Counted from the first letter of the stretch, positions 33,669 to 42,968 are shown. The stretch: 64,000 nt of DNA from Chryseobacterium indologenes (GCA_002439165.1 DJTE01000015.1:119757-183756); one strand, 5' to 3'. A program made the numbers and translations. Notes: generated by a model from the letters alone, not told the origin.

Positions 33669-35792
33669 GTGAAAAAATTTTATTTAGGAATATTAGCATT
33701 AAGTACGTGTATGCAGGCTCAGAAATTCCCCGCCCTGAAGGCTCCTATTGCCGGAAAGCAGGAACATATCCGGGAAATCCACGGTGATAGGGTCAATGAT
33801 CCGTATTACTGGATGATCGATTATTTCAAAAAAGGAAAAGATTCTACCAGAGTCGTTGATTATCTGAAAGCAGAAAACACCTATTGGGAAGGTATGATGA
33901 AAGATACGGAACCTTTCAGGGAACAGCTTTTCCAGGAAATGAAAGCCAGGATCAAGGAGAAAGATGAATCTGTACCGGTTTTCAGAAACGGATATTATTA
34001 CTATACGCGCACGGAAGCCGGAAAACAGTACTATAAATACTGCAGGAAAAAAGGCAGTCTTAACGCTCCTGAAGAAATTGTTCTGGATGTAGACCAGCTT
34101 GCAGAGGGACATTCCTATTTTGCAGCTGCCGGATTCAGCATCAGCCCGGATAACACCAAACTGCTTTACGGTGTAGATGACGTTTCCAGAAGACAGTATA
34201 AATTGTTTCTGAAGGACCTCACCACAGGAAAAACAACAGATCTCGGCATTAAAAATACAGGAGGTTCTGCCGAATGGGGAAATGATAACAAAACCATTTT
34301 CTATACAGAAAATAACCCTGTTACCCTTCTGTCTGAAAAAATCAAAAGACATACTTTAGGAACAGATCCCGGCAAAGATGTAACGGTTTATGAAGAAAAA
34401 GACAAAACGAATTTCATATCGGTATACAAGTCTAAAAACCAGAAATATATTCTGATTCATTCCGGAGCTACGACCTCTTCCGAAACCAGATACCTGAATG
34501 CTGATAAACCGGACGGAACTTTCAAAGTCTTCCAGCCCAGGATGAAAAATGTTCTGTATACGGTAACGCCTCTGGAAGATAAATTTCTGATCAGAACGAA
34601 TAAAGATGCCCTGAACTTCAAGATCGCCGAAACTCCTCTGGATAAAACAGGGGTTGAAAACTGGAAAGACTTTATTCCGCACAGAAATGATGTTCTGATG
34701 CAGGGTGTAAGTGCTTTTAAAAACTATCTTGTTTTCAGTGAAAGGCAGAACGGCCTAACCCAGCTGATCGTTTTCGACAGAAAGACAGGTAAAAAAGAAC
34801 CGCTGAAATTTGATGAACCCGTTTATACCGCTTCAGCAGCTGAAAATCCGGAATACAATACGGATAACTTCCGTTTCGCCTATACTTCAATGATTACGCC
34901 TTCTTCCCAGTTTGAACAGGATTTAAAAACAGGAAAAAGAACCCTTCTGAAACAGCAGGAAGTTCTGGGAGGTTACAATAAAGACAATTACACCACAGAA
35001 AGACTTTTTGCCACAGCAAAAGACGGAACCAGGATTCCAATTTCCATTGTGTATAAAAAAGGATTTAAAAAAGACGGGAACAGTCCGTTGCTGCTTTATG
35101 CCTATGGTTCTTACGGAAGCTCTATGGATGCCTCTTTCAGCAGTACAAGACTGAGTCTTTTAAACAGAGGTTTTGCTTTTGCGATTGCCCACATCCGCGG
35201 CGGCCAGGAAATGGGAAGGCAATGGTATGAAGACGGAAAAATGATGAAAAAGAAAAATACATTTACCGATTTCATTGAGGCCGGAGAATATCTGGTTAAA
35301 GAAAAATACACCTCCCCTAAACATCTGTATGCCCAGGGAGGAAGTGCCGGAGGTTTGCTGATGGGAGCTATTGTTAATATAAAACCCAATTTATGGAACG
35401 GAGTAATTTCACAGGTTCCGTTTGTAGATGTAGTCAACACGATGCTTGATGAAAGCATTCCGCTTACCACCAACGAATATGACGAATGGGGAAATCCTAA
35501 TAACAAAGACGCTTACTTCTATATGAAATCTTACTCACCGTATGAAAATATAGAAAAAAAGAACTATCCGAACCTTCTGGTAACCACAGGCCTTCACGAT
35601 TCCCAGGTACAGTATTTTGAGCCGGCCAAATGGGTAGCCAAACTGAGAGATATGAAAACCGATAAAAACGTACTCCTTTTAAAAACCGATATGGAATACG
35701 GTCATGGCGGAGCCTCAGGAAGGTTTGATTATCTGAAGGATCTTGCGCTGGTGTATGCGTTTATGTTTAAACTGGAAGGGATTAATAAATAA
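33669..35792 (+). CDS. Prolyl oligopeptidase family serine protease (S9), exported
   Basis: The 707-aa protein starts at GTG and has a signal peptide (MKKFYLGILALSTCMQAQ). The propeller domain occupies residues 20-430. The C-terminal alpha/beta hydrolase domain has LLLYAYGSYGSSMDASF, the nucleophile motif GGSAGGLL with Ser near residue 559, Asp in TTGLHDSQVQYFEP, and His in EYGHGGASGR. This is the S9A layout of oligopeptidase B and prolyl oligopeptidase, cutting short peptides after Pro or basic residues. The presence of a signal suggests a periplasmic role. Confidence 0.9.
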   Translation: MKKFYLGILALSTCMQAQKFPALKAPIAGKQEHIREIHGDRVNDPYYWMIDYFKKGKDSTRVVDYLKAENTYWEGMMKDTEPFREQLFQEMKARIKEKDESVPVFRNGYYYYTRTEAGKQYYKYCRKKGSLNAPEEIVLDVDQLAEGHSYFAAAGFSISPDNTKLLYGVDDVSRRQYKLFLKDLTTGKTTDLGIKNTGGSAEWGNDNKTIFYTENNPVTLLSEKIKRHTLGTDPGKDVTVYEEKDKTNFISVYKSKNQKYILIHSGATTSSETRYLNADKPDGTFKVFQPRMKNVLYTVTPLEDKFLIRTNKDALNFKIAETPLDKTGVENWKDFIPHRNDVLMQGVSAFKNYLVFSERQNGLTQLIVFDRKTGKKEPLKFDEPVYTASAAENPEYNTDNFRFAYTSMITPSSQFEQDLKTGKRTLLKQQEVLGGYNKDNYTTERLFATAKDGTRIPISIVYKKGFKKDGNSPLLLYAYGSYGSSMDASFSSTRLSLLNRGFAFAIAHIRGGQEMGRQWYEDGKMMKKKNTFTDFIEAGEYLVKEKYTSPKHLYAQGGSAGGLLMGAIVNIKPNLWNGVISQVPFVDVVNTMLDESIPLTTNEYDEWGNPNNKDAYFYMKSYSPYENIEKKNYPNLLVTTGLHDSQVQYFEPAKWVAKLRDMKTDKNVLLLKTDMEYGHGGASGRFDYLKDLALVYAFMFKLEGINK

Positions 35793-35864
35793 GAAAGCTG
35801 CCGCAGATTATGAAGATTTACCGGCGCGAAAAATATAATAGTAAATAAATCAATATATAAAACT

Positions 35865-36623
35865 ATGAGAAGAAAAATAGTTGCAGGAAACTGGAAAATG
35901 AACAAAAATGTAATTGATGCACAGCAGTTAATGATTCAATTACTGAGCTATAAAAACAGTAGTGCCACGAACTGTGAAATATGGATTGCTCCGCCTTCCT
36001 TATACCTGATGATGGCAAAAGATATCTTTGAAAAAGATGAGATCGGTGTGTTTTCCCAGGATATGAGCGCTCACGAAAGCGGTGCCTATACCGGGGAAAT
36101 TTCTGCGGATATGCTTGAATCTATTGATGCTACCGGTTCACTGATCGGGCATTCCGAGAGAAGACAGTACCACGGTGAAACCGATGCAAGCTGCAACAAA
36201 AAGGTAAAACTGGCGCTTGATAAAGGTCTTATCCCCGTTTACTGTAACGGAGAAACCCTGGAGCAGAGAAAAGCAGGCCAGCATTTTGATGTGGTAAAAA
36301 GCCAGACTGAAGAAGCTCTTTTCACGCTTTCTGCTGACGAGATCAAAAAAGTGGTGATTGCTTACGAACCGGTTTGGGCAATCGGAACCGGAGAGACGGC
36401 TACACCGGAGCAGGCTCAGGAAATTCATGCACACATCAGAAGCATTATTGCAGGAAAATATGGTCAGGAAGTAGCCGATGAGGTTTCTATCCTTTACGGA
36501 GGTTCTGTAAAACCGGATAATGCTAAAGAAATCTTCTCCCAGCCGGATATTGACGGAGGACTGATTGGAGGGGCTGCTTTAAAATTAGAGGATTTCTCTA
36601 AAATTATCGAGGCTTTCAATTAA
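35865..36623 (+). CDS. tpiA: Triosephosphate isomerase
   Basis: A 252-aa TIM barrel. The phosphate and catalytic residues are visible: GNWKMNK with Lys near 11, IGHSERRQ with His near 97, and AYEPVWAIGTG with Glu near 169, plus GGSVKPDNA and GGLIGGAALK at the C-terminal phosphate site. It interconverts dihydroxyacetone phosphate and glyceraldehyde 3-phosphate. It is monocistronic. Confidence 0.97.
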   Translation: MRRKIVAGNWKMNKNVIDAQQLMIQLLSYKNSSATNCEIWIAPPSLYLMMAKDIFEKDEIGVFSQDMSAHESGAYTGEISADMLESIDATGSLIGHSERRQYHGETDASCNKKVKLALDKGLIPVYCNGETLEQRKAGQHFDVVKSQTEEALFTLSADEIKKVVIAYEPVWAIGTGETATPEQAQEIHAHIRSIIAGKYGQEVADEVSILYGGSVKPDNAKEIFSQPDIDGGLIGGAALKLEDFSKIIEAFN

Positions 36624-36816
36624 TATTATAAAAACAGGTTTTGGCTAAAGCCAATGGAGTTTATTTTTATATGTGAACGGACCCAATTGAATTGATTATG
36701 ATTAAGCAGATCAAACGATGCAAAAAACAGCAGATAACATCTGTGAAATTTGTGTGATCCGTAGGAAAAATAACCATAACATCCATTTCTACTGAGCTTA
36801 ACCAACATACATCAAC

Positions 36817-36848
36817 AAAAACGGCGGAATCTTCGATACCGCCGTTTT
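36817..36848. terminator. Bidirectional intrinsic terminator
   Basis: A 10-bp GC-rich stem AAAACGGCGG / CCGCCGTTTT with a 12-base loop, between the convergent tpiA and phytase-like genes. The gap 36624-36816 also has a small palindrome TTGGCT-AA-AGCCAA at about 36643-36656. Confidence 0.85.
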
Positions 36849-36864
36849 CTTTAAAAAAATCTAA

Positions 36865-38127
36865 TTATTGAATATCGACTATATACATAGTTCCCTTATC
36901 TACTTTCCCGGTTTTAGGAAGGATCTTGGCTTTCGGATTTCCGTTTCCGTCATCTAAGATTCCAAAATCGTCATCATTGAAAACAGCCAGTTTATTATTT
37001 CCAAGATAAACGATTCCTTCAAACTTATCATGTTCATAGCCCAGTTTGGCCACCAGGTCTGCGGCTAATGTTTTGGACACCGGTTTTATTCCGGCGGTGG
37101 TAATTTCGTTCCATGTACACTGTTCCAGGGCTTTATTATTGATCTTCATTCCGTCCACAGCGGCCACATCAGGTCCGGTTACGTCAGAAGCATCTGCCAG
37201 ACTGATCCTGTATACTTTTTTCACGCCGCCCTGCGAACCGAAGTTTCCGTCTCTTTCAATGACCAGGAATTCCGTGTTGCTGATCGCGGTTATATCGCAG
37301 ACAGAATCTGAAGTTCCGCCATCCTGTTTATATAAAAACTGTTTTGTTTTTCCTGTGGCAATATCGAATGTAACAATCCTCGTTAAAGTGGTATTGGTAG
37401 CCAAAGCCTTTGTAGGAACATACATCATTGACTGGATGGTTCCTACGAGCGTTTTTCCGTCCGGAGTGATGCAGAGCCCTTCCATTCCCCTGTTGGCTCT
37501 TCTTTTGGCTAAAACAGCAGGCAGCTTTCTCGGTCCTGTATTAACGCCTATCGGGCTTATTCTTTCCATTTCCACTCCTTCAGCACTGTAATGTACGATA
37601 TGCGGACCATACTCATCAGATACCCAGAAGGTACCGTCAGCTGCTGCGACAAGACTCTCACTGTCCAGTCCGTAATTATCCGTTCCTAAAACATTTCCGT
37701 TTACATCATAAGCGGTTTCGCCTGTACTTCCCATTCCTGCAGGATTTGGAAGCCCTGTGATGGGCTGGCCGGAAGGATTTTTAAGTTTAATATATTTAAT
37801 GACCTCGATATTTCCTTCAGTATTGATCTTAAAATGCATAATGGTCGGCGTGAAATCCGGAGCCGGAAATTTTTTCCCGTTCAGATAGTCGGTATTGGGA
37901 CCGCGGTCTGTAATGACATAGAATTCACCTTTTCTGCCCGGGTGGGCGGCTGCTCCGGAGCCAAAACCTCCGTTAATCACATCTACCCCATTTACCGTTG
38001 CCAGTTTGGAAAAAGGAAATTCCTGAGGAAGTCTGGAATAATTAATATCCTGGCCGCTTACATGGTCATCATCTTTACATGATTCCATAGCAATAAGCGC
38101 CAAAGCAGAGATCAGCAGTTTTTTCAT
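36865..38127 (-). CDS. Phytase-like esterase lipoprotein (PF13449 type)
   Basis: A 420-aa protein whose signal peptide ends in ESCKDDD, giving a lipidated Cys near residue 17. The body is a beta-propeller of the phytase-like family: GGFGSGAAAHPGRKGEFYVITDRGPNTDY, DSESLVAAADGTFWVSDEYGPHIVHY, RGMEGLCITPDGKTLVGTIQS and KFEGIVYLGNNKLAVFNDDDFG are the conserved parts, shown here as anchors. These proteins are placed with esterase-like phytases; the substrate here is not known. Confidence 0.8.
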   Translation of the reverse strand: MKKLLISALALIAMESCKDDDHVSGQDINYSRLPQEFPFSKLATVNGVDVINGGFGSGAAAHPGRKGEFYVITDRGPNTDYLNGKKFPAPDFTPTIMHFKINTEGNIEVIKYIKLKNPSGQPITGLPNPAGMGSTGETAYDVNGNVLGTDNYGLDSESLVAAADGTFWVSDEYGPHIVHYSAEGVEMERISPIGVNTGPRKLPAVLAKRRANRGMEGLCITPDGKTLVGTIQSMMYVPTKALATNTTLTRIVTFDIATGKTKQFLYKQDGGTSDSVCDITAISNTEFLVIERDGNFGSQGGVKKVYRISLADASDVTGPDVAAVDGMKINNKALEQCTWNEITTAGIKPVSKTLAADLVAKLGYEHDKFEGIVYLGNNKLAVFNDDDFGILDDGNGNPKAKILPKTGKVDKGTMYIVDIQ

Positions 38128-38373
38128 GTTTACTTTTATGGCAGCGAAAATAGATAATGATTGTAAACTGATCTTGAATACAAGAATAAGTATATTTTAA
38201 CAATCAAGGTTTAAGGTTAATTTATTTTAAACACAAAAAATATCAGGATAAAACATCATATTCCGGAATTCTTTATCGAATTAAAAAAGTCATAAGACCG
38301 AAAATGACCTGATCTTTAAACAAAATTTAAAAAATCAGAATAATTCACAAAATGACATCAAAAATTTAGATAT

Positions 38374-38381
38374 TATATTTG
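38374..38381 (+). promoter_or_regulatory. -7 box of the cobalamin-riboswitch transcript
   Basis: TATATTTG matches TAnnTTTG just before the riboswitch, placing the start of transcription near 38388. A good -33 TTG is not visible. Confidence 0.5.
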
Positions 38382-38389
38382 CAGCGGTT

Positions 38390-38548
38390 TAAGGCTGAAC
38401 CATTGTTCATTAAAAGGGAACCAAGTGAGAAGAATATTCAATTCTTGGGCTGTACCCGCAACTGTAAGCTGTTTAAACAGGAGTATACTGTGCCACTGGA
38501 TCTAAAATCCGGGAAGGCGTATTCCTGATGCGAGCCAGGAGACCTGCC
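38390..38548 (+). ncRNA. Cobalamin (adenosylcobalamin) riboswitch
   Basis: The conserved elements occur in order: AAAAGGGAA at 38412-38420, TGGGCTGTACCCGCAACTGT around 38446-38465, GCCACTG at about 38492-38498, GGGAAGGCG at about 38511-38519, and the B12 box AGCCAGGAGACCTGCC ending at 38548. These match the class I cobalamin riboswitch core that binds the corrinoid and hides a ribosome site or drives early termination. It is followed by 97 bases of leader to the ATG at 38646. No clear intrinsic terminator was found in that leader, so control is probably at translation. Confidence 0.9.
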
Positions 38549-38645
38549 TTATTCCATATTCATCAGAAACAGAGTATCTGAAGTCATTCATTTCTTTTTT
38601 TCTGAAGGAAAGTTTCGGGAATAAAACTTTTAATTTAATGATATC

Positions 38646-39770
38646 ATGAAAAAAATCTACTTTTTTTTCCTGCTGCTTTGTATGCAGCTCCTGTCGGCCC
38701 AGTTCACCGAAAACGACATTAAATTCTGGATAGGAACCGGTTCTAAAAAAGCCTACCTCATTGCTGATTTCAATGATGACGACAATCCTTCTTCCTATGC
38801 CTGGGGATACCGTTTTGATTCGGATGATCTTACCATGGAAGACCTCATCACCGCTATTGCCGCCGCAGAGCCTAAAATGGAAGTGGAAATTCCCTCCGGA
38901 TTCCTTTACAGTCTGAACTATAACCACCACGTACCCAGCCTGGATGATTACTGGTCTACATGGTCAGGACCGTCTGCCGAAAATATGACGCTTAATAACG
39001 GGGTAAACGGAGATCCGCTCGTGAACGGAAAATGGTACGGAGTTTCTTTTGGATATGGATTTACTGATAATACCCCTCCACTTTCCCATCCGTCATCTCC
39101 GGTAGCCGCTTACAGTTCTGCCTGGTATAATGCTTCGCATATTACCCATTGGATCGGTACGGGAAGTAATTCAAGCCTTGTGGTTATCGATTTCGGAACC
39201 AACAGTCCAAACGGTTCTGCCCATTCATTTGTTTTCGGAATCCGCTATAACGGAAGCATTACCGCAGAACAGGCCCTCCAGCTAATTCAGGCCCAAGCTT
39301 CCTATTTCAATTTCGCTTCCAACGGAGGGCAGATTGCTTCTTTATCTTTAAACAGTCATTCAGGAACATCTTCCGGAAATAATGCATGGAAGCTTTTCAA
39401 AGGAAAAGATCTTTCATCATGGAGAAGTCAGGCTTCTTTGTCACAGACTCAGTTAAACAATAATGAATGGCTGGGTTTAAGCTTTGGACAAAGATTACCG
39501 TTTACGCCTACCGAAGCATCACTTGAAGTTTTAGGGGTTTCTGATATCCGGAAGAAAGCATTCAGAGTTTATCCTAACCCTGCCAGTGATTTCATTCATA
39601 TAGAAACAGCTGAAAATATTATCGAAGTAAATATTTATGGAGTTTCAGGACAGAAAGTCCTTACTTCCAAAGCTACAAAAATCGATATTCAGTCTTTACA
39701 GTCCGGTATTTATCTGATGGAAATTAAAACTTCAAAAAATACAGCCGTTCATAAGTTGATTAAAAAATAA
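38646..39770 (+). CDS. Secreted T9SS protein with duplicated domain, under a cobalamin riboswitch
   Basis: The 374-aa product has a signal peptide ending near LLSAQF (residue 19). Two copies of a domain follow: one starts KFWIGTGSKKAYLIADFNDD (about 25-60) with AWGYRFDS and a later WYGVSFGYGF, and the second starts THWIGTGSNSSLVVIDFGTN (about 170-205) with FVFGIRYNG and WLGLSFGQRLPFTPTEA. Residues 300-374 form a type A T9SS sorting domain (YPNPASDFIHIE, then GIYLMEIKTSKNTAVHKLIKK). It should be exported by the type IX system and attached to or released from the surface. The riboswitch ties it to vitamin B12 shortage. It is a single-gene unit, and corrinoid binding is an inference. Confidence 0.75.
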   Translation: MKKIYFFFLLLCMQLLSAQFTENDIKFWIGTGSKKAYLIADFNDDDNPSSYAWGYRFDSDDLTMEDLITAIAAAEPKMEVEIPSGFLYSLNYNHHVPSLDDYWSTWSGPSAENMTLNNGVNGDPLVNGKWYGVSFGYGFTDNTPPLSHPSSPVAAYSSAWYNASHITHWIGTGSNSSLVVIDFGTNSPNGSAHSFVFGIRYNGSITAEQALQLIQAQASYFNFASNGGQIASLSLNSHSGTSSGNNAWKLFKGKDLSSWRSQASLSQTQLNNNEWLGLSFGQRLPFTPTEASLEVLGVSDIRKKAFRVYPNPASDFIHIETAENIIEVNIYGVSGQKVLTSKATKIDIQSLQSGIYLMEIKTSKNTAVHKLIKK

Positions 39771-39778
39771 TGCATATT

Positions 39779-39907
39779 GTGGGATATTTTATCCTCGCAG
39801 ATCGGGGAGGTTACACTGATTCTTTTAAAATTATAATGATAAAAAGTATATGAGTGCGATTAGATAAAAACCTAACAGGTCTTGAAGACCTGTTAGGTTT
39901 AAAAAGC
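39779..39907. repeat. Direct repeat copy 1 (about 130 bp), containing palindrome copy 2
   Basis: The segment from TGTGGGATATTT to the palindrome AAACCTAACAGGTCT-TGA-AGACCTGTTAGGTTT (39868-39900) recurs at 39966-40096 with scattered changes. The two copies are 187-189 bp apart, so this is a local segment duplication rather than two independent insertions. Confidence 0.8.
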
Positions 39908-39933
39908 CGTACAAAACATTACAGGAAATAATT

Positions 39934-39960
39934 AAACGCGTTCTTTGGAGCGCGTTTTTT
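39934..39960 (+). terminator. Intrinsic terminator between the two direct repeats
   Basis: A 10-bp stem AAACGCGTTC / GAGCGCGTTT (one G-T pair), loop TTTG, followed by six T residues. It could end the riboswitch-gene transcript. Confidence 0.75.
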
Positions 39961-39965
39961 CTATC

Positions 39966-40096
39966 TGTGGGATATTTCTATGCTCACAGATCGGGGTGAT
40001 TACACAGATTCTTTTAAAATTATAATGATAAAAAGTATATGAGTACGATTAGATAAAAACCTAACAGGTCTCGGAGACCTGTTAGGTTTAAAAAGC
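39966..40096. repeat. Direct repeat copy 2 (about 131 bp), containing palindrome copy 3
   Basis: Second copy of the 39779 segment, with the palindrome AAACCTAACAGGTCT-CGG-AGACCTGTTAGGTTT at 40057-40089. The rest of the 39771-40177 gap has no gene. Confidence 0.8.
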
Positions 40097-40128
40097 AGCA
40101 CAAACATTAAAAAATCAACATAAAAACA

Positions 40129-40157
40129 AAAAAACGCACCGGGATGGTGCGTTTTTT
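40129..40157. terminator. Bidirectional terminator after clpP
   Basis: A perfect 12-bp stem AAAAAACGCACC / GGTGCGTTTTTT with loop GGGAT. It serves clpP on the minus strand and may also stop plus-strand transcription. Confidence 0.9.
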
Positions 40158-40177
40158 ATCATCCTTATAAGGAAAAA

Positions 40178-40864
40178 TTATTTTTTCTCTGTTGATCTCT
40201 GTAAAACCTCGTCTACCATTCCGTAGCCTTTAGCCTCTTCAGAAGTCATCCAGTAATCTCTGTCCGAAGATTTCTCTACCCATTCGTAAGTTTGCCCTGA
40301 ATGGTGAGCGATGATTTCATAAAGCTCCTGCTTCAGTTTCAGCATCTCTCTAAGGTTGATTTCCATATCCGAAGCAACTCCCTGAGCACCTCCTGAAGGC
40401 TGGTGGATCATTACTCTTGAATGCTTAAGTGCAGAACGTTTTCCTTTTTCTCCGGCAACAAGAAGAACAGCTCCCATTGAAGCAGCCATTCCAGTACAGA
40501 TGGTTGCTACATCAGGCTTGATGATCTGCATGGTATCATAGATTCCTAACCCTGCATACACGCTTCCGCCCGGCGAGTTGATATAAATCTGGATATCTTT
40601 TGAAGGATCTGCACTTTCAAGGAATAAAAGCTGTGCCGTTACGATGTTGGCCACCTGATCATCAATCCCTGTTCCCAGGAAAATGATTCTGTCCATCATC
40701 AGACGTGAAAATACGTCCATCTGAGCAACGTTTAATCTTCTTTCCTCCATGATGTACGGTGTAAGATTGGTTGGACCATACATTCCCATATACTGATCGG
40801 TAACCAGACCGTTATTTCCTAAATGTTTTACAGAGAAATCTCTGAATTCTTTTTTAATGTCCAT
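40178..40864 (-). CDS. clpP: ATP-dependent Clp protease proteolytic subunit
   Basis: A 228-aa ClpP. The catalytic Ser is in GMAASMGAVLL, His in MIHQPSGGAQG, and Asp in SSDRDYWMT; NSPGGSVYAG lines the oxyanion region. The 24-residue start before YGPTNLTPYIMEERR is cleaved in most ClpP proteins. It forms the tetradecameric protease that works with ClpX or ClpA. It stands alone here, unlike the usual clpP-clpX pair. Confidence 0.97.
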   Translation of the reverse strand: MDIKKEFRDFSVKHLGNNGLVTDQYMGMYGPTNLTPYIMEERRLNVAQMDVFSRLMMDRIIFLGTGIDDQVANIVTAQLLFLESADPSKDIQIYINSPGGSVYAGLGIYDTMQIIKPDVATICTGMAASMGAVLLVAGEKGKRSALKHSRVMIHQPSGGAQGVASDMEINLREMLKLKQELYEIIAHHSGQTYEWVEKSSDRDYWMTSEEAKGYGMVDEVLQRSTEKK

Positions 40865-40985
40865 ATTTCTATTATGTATTATTATACTATTTTTTCAAAG
40901 TTTAAATTACAACTTTTATTCCTAAAATTTTATAGGACTTTTTGTCACAGAATGTCAATTCTATATTCTAAAATCCGAAGCCCTG

Positions 40986-42968
40986 CTATTTTCTTCTGTT
41001 TCCGTAAATTCCTTTGATCGGGGAATACTCTATAATTTCACTTAACTTCATGGAAGCCTGTTTCAGTAAAGTGATCTTTTTGATGAGCTCAAAATATTTT
41101 GTTTCATCCGTACTGTTGAACCGGTCAAGCTCATTGGCCGTTTGTTTTATTAAATAATCAATATACCTGTATTTATGAAGCAGGACATCACCTCTTACCT
41201 GGTCAGCAATTTTGTCGCCGTAATTGGGAGGATAAATATTCCTGGAGGCCCAGTTTTCAAGATCATCCAGGGGCATCAGCGCATCTACAACTTTAGAGGT
41301 GATCTCTTCATCCATAAAGGATACAAAAAAATTTCCGCTCCTCAGCTCATCTTTCTGAATACCTTCCCTTACCTGATTGATGATCACTTCATTACTTTTT
41401 ACCAGAAACTCATACTGTTCGTCTTCAAAATGATGGAGAATTTCTTCAATCACCGTGATCTGATATTCATCATTTTTATCATCTCTTCTTTTTAAAACAA
41501 CATCTCCGAACATCAGCATATGATCTACCAGTTTATTCTCCATAAACAGAACATCAAAGAGAAAGGGATCACTTTTTTCCTCATCAGGAGGCACAATTTC
41601 CATTTTGGGAACTGCCTTTTCCTTCTGCTGCTGAACATGCTGATTCTGATTCTGGGAAATCTGCTTCTGTACATCCAGCTCATTGAACAGGCTCTGCTCA
41701 GATAATCCGAATTTATTGGAAACCTCCTTCAGATAAACCTCTCTTTTCAGGGCATTCTGTACAAAGGAAACCGATTTTACGATATTCCGTATCGCTTCAG
41801 CTTTTTTAATGGGATCATTCCCGGCATCTTTCAGGAGAATCTCTGCTTTGAAGTCGATGAAATCCATCGCTTCATTTTCGATGAACTTTTCTACATATTC
41901 CTGAGGATGCTTTCTGGCAAAAGAATCGGGGTCGTCTCCTTCCGGAAACAAAAGGACCCTGATGTTCATTCCTTCGGTCAGAAGCATATCGATACTTCTG
42001 AAACTCGCTTTTATCCCGGCATTATCGCCATCAAAGAGGATCGTTACGTTTTCCGTAAGTCTTTTGATCAGCTTGATCTGTTCAGTCGTCAGAGAGGTTC
42101 CGGAACTGGCCACTACGTTTTCTATCCCGGACATATGAAGTGAGATCACATCCATATATCCTTCCACCAGAAGACAGACGTTTTTCCTTGAAATAGCCTG
42201 CTTACTCTGATTCAGACCGTAAAGGACATTGGATTTGTGATAAATCTCTGTTTCCGGCGAGTTGAGGTATTTGGCGGTTTTAACGTTATTCTTTAAAATT
42301 CTGGCCCCAAATCCCAATACCCTTCCGGAAAAACTGTGAATCGGGAAAATAACCCTTTCCCGGAAACGGTCAACTCCTGCAGGTGTATTTTCCGGGAAAA
42401 TGGAAAGTCCTGATTTTTCAAGAATTTCTTTGGTATATCCTTTTTCCAGCGCATAAGCGGTAAATGCATTTTTCTTTTCCGGGGAATATCCCAGCTGAAA
42501 TTTCCGGATTGTATCATCTTTTAACTCACGTTCCCTGAAATAAGATAGACCGATACTTTTTCCTTCATCAGAATCCCAGAGTATATCCTGAAAATAGGCA
42601 TTGGCCACTTCATGGATCTTATACAGCTGATCCCTTTCCGACTGGGCGTTTTTAGCTTCTTCGGAAAATTCACGCTGGTCTTCTTCAATCTCAATTCCGT
42701 ATTTTTTAGCGGCGTGGCGAAGTGCTTCAGGATAGGTGAAATTTTCGATCTCCATCAGGAAAGAAATGGCCGTTCCTCCTTTTCCGGTAGAGAAATCTTT
42801 CCAGATCTGCTTACTGGCAGAAACTACAAAACTGGGAGTCTTTTCATCGTGAAAAGGACTGAGCCCTTTGAAGTTAGACCCCGCTCTCTTCAACTGCACA
42901 TACTCTCCCACTATCTCTTCTACACGTATCGTTGAGAAAATTTTATCTATGGTCTGCTTGGAAATCAT
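40986..42968 (-). CDS. dnaG: DNA primase, zinc-ribbon cysteines absent
   Basis: A 660-aa primase. The N-terminal zinc-ribbon region keeps the shape GLSPFHDEKTPSFVVSASKQIWKDFSTGKGG, but the Cys residues expected in CPFH and CFGCG are replaced (SPFH; KDFSTG). The catalytic core has YMDVISLHMSGIENVVASSGTSLT and the TOPRIM acidic motif LFDGDNAGIKASFRS. The C-terminal helicase-binding part is longer and variable. It makes RNA primers at the replication fork. I believe the missing cysteines are common in this group, but could not check. Confidence 0.93.
   Translation of the reverse strand: MISKQTIDKIFSTIRVEEIVGEYVQLKRAGSNFKGLSPFHDEKTPSFVVSASKQIWKDFSTGKGGTAISFLMEIENFTYPEALRHAAKKYGIEIEEDQREFSEEAKNAQSERDQLYKIHEVANAYFQDILWDSDEGKSIGLSYFRERELKDDTIRKFQLGYSPEKKNAFTAYALEKGYTKEILEKSGLSIFPENTPAGVDRFRERVIFPIHSFSGRVLGFGARILKNNVKTAKYLNSPETEIYHKSNVLYGLNQSKQAISRKNVCLLVEGYMDVISLHMSGIENVVASSGTSLTTEQIKLIKRLTENVTILFDGDNAGIKASFRSIDMLLTEGMNIRVLLFPEGDDPDSFARKHPQEYVEKFIENEAMDFIDFKAEILLKDAGNDPIKKAEAIRNIVKSVSFVQNALKREVYLKEVSNKFGLSEQSLFNELDVQKQISQNQNQHVQQQKEKAVPKMEIVPPDEEKSDPFLFDVLFMENKLVDHMLMFGDVVLKRRDDKNDEYQITVIEEILHHFEDEQYEFLVKSNEVIINQVREGIQKDELRSGNFFVSFMDEEITSKVVDALMPLDDLENWASRNIYPPNYGDKIADQVRGDVLLHKYRYIDYLIKQTANELDRFNSTDETKYFELIKKITLLKQASMKLSEIIEYSPIKGIYGNRRK

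Noticed and set aside
38549..38645. Intrinsic terminator downstream of the cobalamin riboswitch
   Set aside because: The leader has T-rich stretches but no GC-rich stem ahead of them, so translational control is more likely.
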